Source: Hyalella azteca (lineage: Eukaryota; Arthropoda; Malacostraca; Amphipoda; Hyalellidae). Taken from it: DNA of 64,000 bases. The stretch lies in contig NW_025940648.1 of the NCBI RefSeq assembly GCF_000764305.2, forward strand, positions 369,998 to 433,997, written 5' to 3'. The notes beneath the pieces are model-generated. The model was given only the letters and a program-made list of their open reading frames with translations, ran no database searches and was not told where the DNA came from. A program made the position numbers and the translations under genes. Numbering within the stretch: the stretch's first letter is position 1; every line of letters starts with the position of its first letter. Below are positions 36,001-45,800 of this stretch, piece by piece.

Positions 36001-36136
36001 AAAAAGTACATCGAAATCCAGGATTGATGATTCATTGTTACTTCGTGATCAACTTTCTGCTCCTTGCACGCCTCTTCTATTTAGGTCAAATCGCATAGCA
36101 ATGCAAACATTCAGGAACTCGTCCATGAAAAAATAA
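20970..36136 (+). CDS. Receptor-type guanylate cyclase, gene B (complete)
   Basis: Paralogue of gene A, same function expected. Exons: 1 20970-21047, 2 21333-21585, 3 22091-22165, 4 22326-22471, 5 22854-23088, 6 23451-23568, 7 23771-23888, 8 24107-24356, 9 24559-24659, 10 24774-24924, 11 25938-26022, 12 26579-26732, 13 27737-27781, 14 27993-28070, 15 28628-28804, 16 28989-29157, 17 29975-30139, 18 30630-30786, 19 31021-31170, 20 31373-31496, 21 31963-32031, 22 33314-33435, 23 33993-34144, 24 34547-34641, 25 35717-36136 (stop TAA). Total 3,687 nt, 1,228 codons plus stop, no frame break, phases identical to gene A. The ATG of exon 1 was chosen because it opens a hydrophobic leader that ends at GTAAGT. 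Only exon 11 is uncertain: its ancestral acceptor seems to have been abandoned. Confidence 0.93.
21333..24924 (+). CDS. Gene B ectodomain exons 2-10
   Basis: Residues 27 to about 508. Exon 2 differs from gene A at only about ten of 253 positions, while exons 4, 5 and 7 differ far more, including length differences of whole codons: exon 4 is 12 nt, exon 7 is 6 nt and exon 10 is 3 nt shorter than in gene A. The GP motif FLGPVET (exon 4), FEDY (exon 5), MCFENRSRL (exon 6) and the closing [17 protein letters not shown] (exon 10) are kept. The ligand-binding cleft may differ between paralogues because differences cluster in exons 4, 5 and 7, but that is inference. Confidence 0.85.
25054..25304 (+). 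mobile_element. tRNA-derived SINE in gene B intron 10, with target-site duplication
   Basis: The head GGCAGGGTGGCCCAGTGG and the downstream GGTTCGATCCC look like pol III A and B boxes of a tRNA-like unit ending GTGCACCA. A second, similar unit (GGCCGGGCGGTTAAG and GAGTTCAAGCCC) follows, so the element is dimeric. The tail has AATCGGTGACAGGCC, then an AT-rich end. Flanking ATTGAT copies at 25048-25053 and 25305-25310 form the target-site duplication. Gene A has the uninterrupted site (about 4862-4869), so insertion post-dates the gene duplication. Not a functional tRNA gene: the cloverleaf is too degenerate. Confidence 0.88.
25425..25451 (+). pseudogene. Orphan stub of the transmembrane exon in gene B
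   Basis: The sequence from the upstream intron through the acceptor AACAG and the first 12 exon bases (GCAAGACAGATC) matches gene A exon 11, then homology stops. The stub ends in TCGAGCAGG (25443-25451), repeated at 25930-25938, where the real transmembrane exon begins. The stub has no usable donor nearby, so it is probably now intronic. Confidence 0.7.
25938..26022 (+). CDS. Gene B transmembrane exon 11 (displaced)
   Basis: Like gene A exon 11 it is 85 nt, phase 1 in and phase 2 out. It encodes [17 protein letters not shown] then [12 protein letters not shown], aligning without gaps to gene A (shared C, D, LS and AVG). The acceptor GAGCAG lies in the repeated TCGAGCAGG and the donor is GTGAGA. 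The 5' half is much more divergent from gene A than neighbouring exons. Two extra cysteines sit before the membrane. Confidence 0.8.
26579..30786 (+). CDS. Gene B juxtamembrane segment and kinase-homology domain, exons 12-18
   Basis: Same architecture as gene A. Exon 13 is 15 nt shorter than in gene A ([15 protein letters not shown]), exon 14 has VIVKYL with the lysine kept, exon 15 has [10 protein letters not shown], exon 16 has [11 protein letters not shown] and LTDFG, exon 17 has LWSAPEML and [14 protein letters not shown]. This region is the most divergent between paralogues apart from the tail. It is a pseudokinase by the HGN replacement. Exon 13 is small and supported mainly by its acceptor (CCAACAG), donor (GTAAGT), phase and the final LASFK/LAYFK match. 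Confidence 0.88.
27004..27148. repeat. Two-copy tandem repeat, period 71 bp, in gene B intron 12
   Basis: Copies at 27004-27074 and 27075-27148 share CAGAGTAACAAAA at the start and GCAGAAGCTGTGTGACATT at the end, with a few indels. A LINE tail follows directly. Confidence 0.7.
27150..27400 (-). mobile_element. LINE 3'-end fragment (minus strand) in gene B intron 12
   Basis: Read on the minus strand, the end of this segment has AATCGGCAACAGGCC, and the body aligns in pieces with the LINE tail at 52940-53310: shared GGTTTGAGATAGTTACT-like and CATATAC/CATATAT blocks on the plus strand, in the same order. The coding part is too decayed to read. It is probably a 5'-truncated copy of the same L2/CR1-like family. 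Confidence 0.6.
28083..28400. repeat. Two-copy tandem repeat, period about 190 bp, in gene B intron 14
   Basis: Both copies contain CAGTTGCACT, AATGCAATAA and the block GCGGATACTTCCTTTTC (28179 and 28368). Divergence is moderate. It starts just after exon 14 (28070). Confidence 0.7.
29158..29974. other. Gene B intron 16, no second gene seen
   Basis: An 817-bp intron. Three degenerate copies of a motif like GAATGTT..AATGTTCA..AATCA..GA(T/C)A(C/T)TGAA lie in 29160-29400. An open frame at 29396-29662 has no recognised domain and no support as an exon. Confidence 0.5.
30147..30296. mobile_element. 150-bp MITE just downstream of the gene B exon 17 donor
   Basis: Terminal inverted repeats of about 20 bp: CAGGGCCCATACTTTCAAAA at the left and its near-complement (TTTTGAAAGTATGGCCCCAG) at the right. 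Internal GTAAGTTCATCAGCCAATC. No coding capacity. A target-site duplication was not resolved. It begins only 7 nt after the exon 17 splice donor. Confidence 0.7.
31021..31170 (+). CDS. Gene B dimerisation coiled coil, exon 19
   Basis: Same length (150 nt) and phase as gene A exon 19. Encodes [17 protein letters not shown] then [18 protein letters not shown], the signalling helix before the cyclase domain. The donor is the less common GTACAT, but frame and homology fix it. Confidence 0.9.
31373..34641 (+). CDS. Gene B class III guanylate cyclase catalytic domain, exons 20-24
   Basis: Exon 20 has [14 protein letters not shown], exon 22 [15 protein letters not shown], exon 23 [14 protein letters not shown]: both metal-binding aspartates, the guanine-selecting glutamate, and the catalytic Asn/Arg pair are present. 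Active enzyme expected. Exon 23 is about 96% identical to gene A over its first 137 bases, with nearly all changes silent; exon 22 next to it is much more divergent. Exon 24 ends at GTGAGT (34642). Confidence 0.94.
32032..33313. other. Gene B intron 21, unclassified
   Basis: About 1.28 kb. A GC-richer stretch lies near 32,520-32,770. Open frames here lack splice logic and known motifs. No mobile element could be delimited. Confidence 0.45.
34166..34416. mobile_element. hAT-type MITE with 8-bp target-site duplication
   Basis: A 251-bp element. The left end CATGGTTGAACTAGTATAAG and the right end (ATATAGTTCAACCATG) form inverted repeats of about 28 bp with one indel. Flanking direct repeats CTTATCTC at 34158-34165 and 34417-34424 are exactly 8 bp, the hallmark of hAT-superfamily insertions. 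No coding capacity. Inserted 21 bp into the intron after exon 23; gene A has no such insert at this place. Confidence 0.85.
34955..35597 (-). mobile_element. Internally deleted IS630/Tc1-mariner-type transposon
   Basis: Terminal inverted repeats of 22 bp (CAGGGTGATTCACGGAAACT at the left, 21 of 22 matching at the right). On the minus strand, about 35,230-35,060, a relic of a transposase C-terminus reads [20 protein letters not shown], then [14 protein letters not shown]. This resembles the end of IS630-type transposases that target arthropod genomes. The rest of the transposase is missing or decayed. It lies in the last intron of gene B. Confidence 0.75.
35717..36136 (+). CDS. Gene B cytoplasmic tail, exon 25
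   Basis: Starts [14 protein letters not shown] and runs 139 codons to TAA. Ser/Arg/Thr/Gln-rich and probably disordered. LSAPNTPLL begins near 35930 and [10 protein letters not shown] near 36053: two copies of the SAPxTP motif found once in gene A. Both have TP sites that a proline-directed kinase could use (inference). Confidence 0.9.
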   Translation, partial: GKGVGTQTFWLKGEIKSEEASEGEFSSYQERDEMRSNSSRNPERSRKTLTRQNSNIETRTQRISNQQYQLDLSAPNTPLLTHLSDCSIHRAASSSKSTSKSRIDDSLLLRDQLSAPCTPLLFRSNRIAMQTFRNSSMKK

Positions 36137-36688
36137 CGCTTTGACGAACCAGAGACGAACGAGAATAAGGAACATTTCTTATTTAAAAAAATTCTGACAT
36201 GTAGGCTATTCATTCAGAAGCTACTTTTACAAAATGTATTTGATGTTCTATTTGAAAATTAAGTCTGTCTGCAAATGAAATGTTTAATATTATATTACTG
36301 ATGTCCATGAATACGAAAAACTATAATTGCTAGTAGTTAGGCATTTCAGTCGAATCGTTTTCGGTTGTTTGATTCACCCAATCATAAACTTTACAAGATT
36401 TGGAGACTTCGTCAGCCAATTCGCTTGGAAACGGTCTTTGATAAATGCTCCGTCCCAAATTGTCTACAATAAAAGTGATTCTCAAAAGTCTAAGGTTCAA
36501 ATAGAGAAGCATAACGTTTGACTTTTTTGATAAAATCGCTTGGGATGCATGAGCTTCGAATTAGTACAAATGATAGTATATCGTTAAGAAGAGCTAGTCT
36601 TGGATGTGTGTAGCATCTTACATTATTTTTATTTTTCTATGTATAAATATTGTACGCTGTAATTCATTTACGAGTGCAATTTACTCGT

Positions 36689-36694
36689 AATAAA
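36689..36694 (+). terminator. Candidate polyadenylation signal of gene B
   Basis: AATAAA within TCGTAATAAATTATTA, about 550 bp after the stop codon. Not confirmed. Confidence 0.4.
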
Positions 36695-36884
36695 TTATTA
36701 ATTAAATATTATACTAACTCGTATTAATGTTATTGGTGGCCCACACGAGGCAAAAATAGTGCATCGCTGTTCGGACAGGGACTCGCTCATTCCACTGAGT
36801 GTACGGTGCAGTCGTCGCCCGGGTACACGGTGGAAAATGTTTATAAAATAATGTTATGGTGGAAAATGTTTATATAATGTTATG

Positions 36885-36937
36885 TTGATAATTATAACCA
36901 AAGTGGAATTGCCTTCCACTTTGGTTTTAATTATCAA
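36885..36937. repeat. 24-bp stem hairpin
   Basis: Arms 36885-36908 and 36914-36937 are complementary with one mismatch, loop TTGCC. Lies about 750 bp past the stop of gene B. A short foldback or structured RNA; no function assigned. Confidence 0.6.
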
Positions 36938-37040
36938 GAAGGAATATGCAGTGTAACTGGAATTCGAAGTTACCTCGTCGCATAAAGGAGCTTAAAATTC
37001 ATGTCTATTTTGATAGTGTATTGCTGCATTAATACTACTA

Positions 37041-37180
37041 TTTTTAGCACATTTTCTCATTTATGGAAAAAAATGCACTATTGTAATCGCCCTGTCCGTC
37101 TGTCTGTCTGTCCGTGACCTCAAGATTTCTTCGACGAGAAAATGCGCTCTTTGTCACTCACTGCAGTGAGTACTGAGTTT
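37041..37180 (+). repeat. Dispersed repeat with CCGTCTGTCTGTC core, copy 1
   Basis: About 140 bp: TTTTTAGCACATTTTCTCAT at the left, a (CTGT)n-like core, then GTGACCTCAAGATTTCTTCG and ACTCACTGCAGTGAGT (a palindrome). An opposite-strand copy lies at 45741-45895. No coding potential. Confidence 0.8.
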
Positions 37181-39773
37181 TATTTTTTTCTAATTACGTG
37201 ATTGAGATTCACAACTAGTTACTCGGCCGATGATTGCGATTATGTTATTATATTTGAATGCTTGTTCATAATGATTTCTTTAATCCATTCTTAAATAATA
37301 ATCATGCTTATTTAAAATAATAATTATGCTTATAATAAACTCCTATTGAAAATAGAAATTAATTTAAATTCAATATTGCGCGATTCAGTTTAGAACCTTA
37401 CTTTACAGAAAGCTCTAGCTGAAAACTGTTAGCAGTCTGCGTGTTTCGAGCATCATCTCTCTTATGTCGCTTTGGTGTGAACAACTGCTGTAAGTTTATA
37501 AATTACCGTACTCTCATGATTAAACTGTACCTACGAATAATGAGTTAGTTACCAATGTAAAGTTTTAGACCAGATTGTGTTCGAGCTTATTTACCTTGGA
37601 GCAACCCTAGCAGGCTAGCAATGTGTTTGAACTGAACTCCTGAAACCTTTTATGGTTATCCTGATGAAGTTTGACTTTAGTCACTCTATGAAGTCAATCG
37701 TAGTTAGACTTCAGTTAAATTATGTTTCTAATTCGTTATTGCTTCCATGTGTTGATTTATTATTTGATGACTGTAATCAACCGACCGATTTCAGGACAGG
37801 TGTTGGTTAGAGTCGTCATCTACAACTCACAATGTACAGTTCATTAAAAATATTTCTGATGCCCCACTTCTTATAACCCATGATATTATTTACTCAAATC
37901 TAGGAGGTACCAGAGTATCTCCTCATAATTCCCCCCACTATGCCATCCACCAAACCTCAAAAGTGGTAATATCCTCACTTATTTTTTAATTTAAAAGGTG
38001 GAACGACTTAAGGTTGGCTCCATTTTCACAAGGCATGTCCAAATTGACGACCATGTTTGTGCCATATCATTTAAAGTAACTAATTTATCACTGCAAATAG
38101 GCCCGGTTCCCAAATTAACGACGATGTTTTCGGCACATGAAGAAGGTCAGGTTACGAATAAATGATCTTATTCGCTAATGGGGCCTCAGCGTAGTTCTGC
38201 ACCGAGATACAATGGTTTGCGATGAAAAATGACACAGTTCTTATGAATCAAAGGACTTCCAGTCAAAGAAAAAGTATGGGTACAGGCGTCCACAAGACGC
38301 TCTTGCAACAGTTCATCCGTGCCTGCGCAATTGCTTCTAATGACCGCAACGATGCCAATACAGTGCCATTTGTTCCGTGAAGTGGAACAATATTTCGCGA
38401 TATAAATACAAATTTTCCCGCGGTTTCATTTTAATTGTTCTAAATTCCTATTCTACTTTTCTGATCGCAGTAAAATGAATAGATTTCAAAAAACCTTATC
38501 ATGTATAATTTTCACGTAAAATTAAATTTTAAATCACAATGCTATTCGAACGACGCGTCAACAGCCTAACATGGAAATTCACATTAAAGTCGAAGATAAC
38601 ATTTTTAGGTAGCATTTTATTAGGAGAATTTCGTCTCTTTCAAAACTGAAGGAAAACTAATCAATAAAATAAGCAAAATCAGAGAGAGTTCATTTTTTAA
38701 TAGTGAACTACTAACATGCATCAAATAAATATTAGCCATTTTGTGTTTTGGACGTTTGTTCGAGCCCAAAAGAACAAAAAATTATATAAATGTTACGTAA
38801 ATCGTGATGTTGAAATCAAGCGCTACCATCCCGAAAACGAACGAGGAGGATCAACATTACATTACGTTTTCTTCAACATTTTATACGCGAATTCGCCTTC
38901 TCAAATGTATTTGATGAGCTTGTATGTTTTGTTCTACTGAGCGATGAGGGTGTTTAATGGCCTACAGTAAAAAGTTGTTTATGAGATGAAAATTATAGGC
39001 CTAGGAGGTAAAAAATTAGGTTTTTTATGATTAAAAGAATGAAGTGAATGTGATTAACTCGCACTCAAAGTCAACTACATATATAAATACAGAGCAAATA
39101 GCCTATTTATTCACTAGTCTTATTCACTATCAGAGCAAAGAGGAGTATTTAATACAATTATGCTGCTGCAGAGCACACAGAATTTCCCACAAGCGTTAGG
39201 TCAGGCAGGGAGAGAGACAGCGATTCGGTCGTCTTCCGGAGCAAGGACAGCTGAAACGATGAAGAGAGTACAAATCAATCAATAAATTACAACTAACAAA
39301 CTTCCCCGACGTTTTTCACACCGAAAAATCTTTTCAACTATTGAAATTATAAACAACTTTACAACCCCTCTTCCAGCTCGTAAAGCTTAACTCAACTTTG
39401 CATGCAAAATGTTATCCCAGCGAAAATTGCAAAATGACTCTACAAGACGCTCTCATTTTCACAGACCAACTATAGCCCCATGAATATTAGGAAATAACCA
39501 ACAGAAAAAAAAACGTGTAATGAGAAACTTGGCAAAAAAAAGAAATGCTCAAAAGCGTTCTAAATAAAAATTGCTGAAGCTTCCAAATGAAACAAATAAA
39601 AATCGAACATGTTTAAACAATAAAAACAAAATCAGAAGAACACCATGAGAAAACTAAAAACCAAAATAAAATGACAAAATTGGAAGAAACAAACGTATCT
39701 CTTAATCCCTGTTCGAAAAGTACGGTGATCTTACCTGAGGCTGACACGGCGTCCTGGGGCTACTGAGGCTTGT
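37181..39773. other. Intergenic region between gene B and the bromodomain gene
   Basis: About 2.6 kb, AT-rich. An open frame at 38716-38940 has no recognised motif or splice support. Two similar 30-bp stretches at about 38,038 and 38,112 (CCAAATTGACGACCATGTTT and CCAAATTAACGACGATGTTT) look like an old duplication. No gene seen. Confidence 0.5.
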
Positions 39774-39865
39774 TTAACAGGACCCAGAACAGGCGTTGGA
39801 GGGAAGAATGGCTGATGGGGGCAACTGACGAGCCACTGACACGAGCTCTGATGTCAGCTTATCAG
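39774..39865 (-). CDS. BRD9: Probable last coding exon of the BRD7/9 gene
   Basis: After acceptor CCCAG, phase 1 continues as ADKLTSELVSVARQL to a TAA at 39774-39776. The helical start fits the C-terminal helix of the family. A GTAAGA that could act as a donor follows the stop at about 39,735, so an alternative, longer ending is possible. Confidence 0.5.
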
Positions 39866-42800
39866 CTGGGATAATAAAAATGCACGGTAACTTTTGATCA
39901 AATTGACGAACAGCGTCTCATATCAAAAATAATGCAGCACAAAACATCAAGAAAAACGATATTACTTTGACTCATTTCGATTCAAACTAAACAGCAAAGA
40001 TTGGAGCTTTACCTAATTAGAGGTTACTTGCAAACAAAATTCTATTCCAGCACCAAAAGGTTAAGAATCTTCACAATGGGGTATTATATTATATATATTA
40101 TAGTAGCTCTGAAATATCAATGGGGTATTATATTATATATATTATAGTAGCTCTGAAATATCAATGGGATACTATATCATATAGGTACTGTATATTATAG
40201 TTGCTCTGAAATATCAATGGGGTATTATATTATATATTATAGTTGCTCTGAAATATCAATGGGGTATTATATATATAATAGTTGCTCTGAAATATCAATG
40301 GATATCATATTATACTTTTCCTCATTTGGATGACATTATCGAGCTCAGTAATAAAATTTTGAAACAATCACTAATATTTCCCAAAACTAAAATTTTTAAT
40401 CACATTCGAAATTAATATATTCTACACTATTTTCAACAGTTAATTCCAACACAATACCTACTATTGATAATACATGTAACAGCTATTTTCTGATAATTCC
40501 AGCACAAAATTATTGGCATAAGCAAGCTTCAAAAACGTATAACACGAAAAAGGTGGTATTCTTATCATGAACAATACGTAGGCAACAAAGTATTTTTGAC
40601 AGAGATATATATTTTTATCACTAATTGCACTTGATAACCCACCAAAGCTGTCAAGGAAGCTGACATCAATGCCCAGGGAGCTGAGGGAGCGTAAGTTGCT
40701 GATGTCAGCGACATCTGCTGCTTTCTTGCTGTCGTCGCATGACTGTGAAGCGTCCCTGAGGCAGCCATCGTAAATTATATTATAAATTATAGTCATAATA
40801 AAGTATATTATGAATTATAGAGCCATAGTAAAGTATATTATGAATTATAGAGTCATCGTAAAGTATATTATGAATTATAGAGTCATCGTAAAGTATATTA
40901 TTAATTATAGAGTCATAGTAAATTTTATTATTAATTAGAGTCATAGTAAAGTATATTATGAATTATAGAGTCATTGTAAAATATATTATAGATTATATAG
41001 CCATCATAAGTTATAGAACGATCTTCATTAATCTGCACTTGGGATGGAAAAGGGCAACTCTCAACATAACATAAAAATATATAAGATTTGAATTTGCTTT
41101 TTATCAAGATAAATATTATTCCAACAAATATTAGTTCCTTTGCACGTATATCTATTTCAAATGAAATTTCAGTTGAGCATTGTGATTATTGAATGGTTAT
41201 GCTCCAAGTTATCTATTCTATCACAAATAAAGCACTTGGTGTGAGATAAACATATCTGAAGCAAGAAATTTAGAATTAGTAAGAAAATATCACCAAACTT
41301 AACTCAAACTCAATAATTGCGTATTTGATAACGGCCATAAATGATGAAACGTTTTGATATTGAAGAGGTCAACTTTAATTGTGGAAAAAAAACTATATAA
41401 ATTAGATAATTCAAGTCATAAATGATTCAATACAGGCGACTACATTATATCTTTATAAAGTAGTCGCCGTACTAGTATATCGGCGACTACTACTTCATAT
41501 TATTTATATTACTTCATGTGCAGTTGTTGTTGTTGTTGCTGTTGTTGGTGAGCAGCAATAGTGGCGCGGGTGCGACTGTGCTGTCCTGACGTCAGCAGGT
41601 TGAGGAGCTGATCGACCAGAGTCGTCGCCATGCTGCAGTCTCGGGAGAACTCGCAGATGCTGCAAGAAATTAGGGAAAATTAGGAGTTGTGGTGAGAACG
41701 TGGTAAGAAATTAGGGAAAATTAGGAGTTGTGGTGAGAACGTGGTAAGAAATTAGGGAAAATTAGGAGTTGTGGTGAGAACGTGGTAAGATCAAGTGTGT
41801 TAGGATGGTGGGGACCATCGTCAGAGCGGAGTAACATGCATGAGCTTTGCAGTTTAAAAGATCAAATTTAAACGTGGCTTTAGAAAAACTAAAAAAAAAT
41901 CAGTGCAATTAGATTCATCATAAGTAAAATCATGTACACTATTGACGAATTAAATTCGAGGATGAGAGACCACTATTAATAATACTTGACCACCAGAAAA
42001 TTTCAGAAAATAATGAATTAAAATGAAAATAAATACATATAAATATGTGGAGTTATTAGTAGTGACCTCTCGGCATACTGCACGGCCGTCTCGTTGCCGT
42101 ACGTAGCTCGCACTAAGTCGCTCTCTTCTTTGCTCAAGTTAGAGAAGGTCGAGTCATAGCTCGGGCAGAACGACGAGTACGACCCATAATGGATCGGCTT
42201 CACTGCGAGAAATGAAAGAAACAATCAAGTTTTTATTTAAGAAAAAGCAACCGGTTTTTCATAAAGGTCCGAACACAACTGGATCAGAAGAGCTGTGGGC
42301 AATAGTTCCTACAATATTAACAAAATAGCGAGATGTTGAGAACAATTTAAAATTTCTTCACTAGACCGTCAATGTACGAAAGTACAGTTGATTTACAATA
42401 TTATCTCATAATCGTGCTGATACTCCATCATCAAAAAGAGTAACTCACCAGGTTTAGCCATTGTACGCTTATCGTCATGGTAGTTGTGTAGAGTAGATGA
42501 TCCAGAAGTGAGCTTGCCAAGAACCAGGCCCAGGTTCAGGGGCTTGCTGTCAGGTTGCTGAGCAGATCCTCCGCTACCGCCACCTCCGCTACCGCCACCA
42601 GCGCTACCGCTGCAGCCGCTCAGGAATGTGAGGCCGACAGTGCCGTCTGGGCGAGGCTTTAGATAGCCCATCTGTAAGGTATAATCCTTAGGAAAACTGA
42701 TTTATGATCCAAACGAAAGATCAGAGAGAGTAGTATACAACAATTTAAAGGCTGAAATTGATTAAAAAATATTTTTAAAATGTACCTTTCTTAAAACAAA

Positions 42801-45800
42801 TATAAAAAAATATTGCGATAAAGTATTTATTTGAAAGAACCCGTTTTTCTATATTGTTTTCGAGGTAATTGAAAAAATATTTATATCAATGAATCAACAC
42901 AAACTTTTCACTTGGCCAATTAGACGAACGATTCTGTCAACAACCACAAGTACAAATCTCTGGAACACATAGACACTGACAGTGGAGGTGGGCTTGTTCT
43001 TGTGCAGGGCCAGAGCAGCGGCGCGGGCGGCTTTGGTCGCAACATCAGCCACGTGGACAGCCTCCGTCTCAGAGTCTTCGGTACCGTCACCCTCGTCCCC
43101 GTCTTCCTCCTCATCTCCCTCAGACCTGAAACGCATGAGAGATGCACTAGAAAAATACACACTAGCACACATCAAATTGTCCTCCTTATTTATGTCAGAC
43201 ATGACAAGGACAAGACATGCGCTAGAAAAATCAACGCTTGCACATCTTATCATAAAATTTTAACCCTCCCTTCGTTTCCTTCAGATGTGACAAGTAAAAG
43301 ACGTCCTATTTTTACGACCTATCACCAATTGAGAATTAGTGCCAGCAAGAGGCTGGTCGTAAGTCAAACCAAATGTAGGCCAAAATCAAGCAACAGTGAA
43401 GCTCATACTTGGAAAGCAATCGATTCATTAAACGGTAAAATAAGCAGACAAAAATCTGCAACAAATTAACGAAATGAATAGAGAGAGCACCATAAGAAAA
43501 GAACAAATTAAAACTAGTTTATGAAGTCTTCATACTTTCTTGAAAGCTGCAAAATAATCTTAAAAACCAACAATGATGAATTAAGATATTCTAATGATAC
43601 GCAAAGCCATTTTTAATCTACAAAAATAAATATATTGTACGTCAAGCAAAATACACAATCTCAATTAGACAAAAAACTCTTGCAAGCAATGAGCAGTCAG
43701 GATAAAGTTCTTGTGCGTGTTACTCTTGTTACTAATTACTATTTTTTTCATCTTTAGGGAATGACACTACCTGCTGTCCTGGCTGTTGGGGGAGTCAGTG
43801 CGATCGTCAGCCCCGCTGTCAGCTGCCTCATTAGGGCTCTCCAAGTGGACCCCAATCTGAACAATAATAATAATATGTTACGAGAATAATCCTGGGCAGC
43901 AAATACCATCTTTCAACTGAGTCGTTGAGCTGGCAACTCAAGTAGTACCACACAGTACTGCAGTACACTAAATACAGCAGAGATTATATGAAACTAAAAC
44001 GGATTAATAACATTAGTATGAGAAATACTATGGATATAAGATAGAATAGAGTGAGTCAAATAATTTTTTAAAGCAAAGCTATCACACTAGATAAGTTTTC
44101 ATTCATTTAGCAAAATAGTAAAAAGCCATTACACCCCAGTAAATTTTTCTAGATAACAGGTCAAAATGTTATTTTCCATTATGAGTAGATTTCTTGCCAA
44201 ATCAAGACTCACAACTTCATGAGGCAAGATGGCAATGGACGGCATGTCTTTCTTGAGGGCAAGAAGCCTGTCTTTACTGAGAACAGACTGCGCAGCTGCC
44301 AGCAGTTTCTTGCCCGCACTGTAGTAGACGGTATCTGGTCCGTTATATTTCAGGCAGTTGGCCACAATGAGCTTCACATCATCCTGAGGAGTATGGTTCA
44401 ACATGATGAAAAGCAGGCATCAAATAAATCTGTCAGCGAATAATGTCAGGCAAGTCCACGCATGGGATTTATTTATTATTAGATTTTAGGTTTTAAACCT
44501 GCTCCATTTAATTGGTTGCTGGCCATAAACTAAAGCTGGGCCATCAAGAACCACTTTATGTTTCCAAGATTAAGAAAGATGTACCAGTACAAGACTTAAA
44601 GTTGCTTGGTACATGATAATTAACAAAGAAAATAAATTGAAACATCAAATAATTTCCTTCCGTGAGGGAGAAGCACTCGCCTCATATTCAGTGAGGAAGG
44701 AGTAAGTACCTTGAGCAATCTTCTCCCTCATGGTGCAGAAGCACTCACCTCATATTCAGTGAGGCAGGAGTAAGCCCCTTGAGCAATCTTCTCCCTCATG
44801 GTGTAGAAGCACTCACCTCATATTCAGTGAGGCAGGAGTAAGCACCTTGAGCAATCTTCTCCCTCATGGTGTAGAAGCACTCACCTCATATTCCTGTCTC
44901 TTATACACATCTAGATGTGTATAAGAGACAGATCTTCTCCCTCATGGTGTAGAAGCACTCACCTCATATTCAGTGAGGGAGGAGTAAGCACCTTGAGCAA
45001 TCTTCTCCCTCATGGTGTAGAAGCACATGGGCTCAGTTATGATGGAGGAGTAGCCGGGTGCTATGAGGTCAGTTACGGGCTCCAGGAAGAACTGAAAAAT
45101 TAAATTTCTTTCATTCCCAAGAACTTTTTTCTAACAGATCCAGGGCACAATATGATTACCTGTGTGATCACTTCTAAAAATACGATGCATGTAAATAGTG
45201 ATAACAACATAAAAATATAATTAATTTTACCTAGGATAAACTTAGGGTCATCTTTGTTAGCACAATTTGAGGAGTAGAACTCCATTTACATGTCACTTGA
45301 CTTTTGACCATTAGAAAAAAATAAAGTGAAAACACAATGCAATGAAATTTTACATGTATAAGAAGATATCTTAAAATTCACAAAGCAATTTCCTCTCTTT
45401 TTAGTCCAATCAAGTGCAATTTAGATCTATTAACAATTAACTCTTTGGCTCTACAAGCTTACATACTAAATGAAGAAAACTAGGAAAATGGACTGAATAG
45501 GAAACTATTTATTTACCTGGTTTATATCCTTTTTCTCAAGTTGCTTCAGGAGATGAGTCAATAACTCCTTAAAGGCAGCAGCTACAGCAGTTGAAGATGC
45601 AGCGGGCGCGGCTGGTATTTGACTGGCTTCTCTAATTTTCTTGTAGCTTGGCTCATCAGCATCAGCATTTGCATCCTAGAAAAAGTCCAATTATTTATTC
45701 ACCATATTACACCAATCACATGAAAATGTAAAAAATATAACTCAGTACTCACAGCAGTGAGCGACAGAGAGCGTATTTTCTTGTCGACGAAATCTTGAGG

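Noticed and set aside
43002..43469. 155-codon open frame on the + strand
   Set aside because: It is antisense to a BRD7/9 exon (43125-42912) whose acidic SEGDEEEDGDEGDGTED is the expected product.
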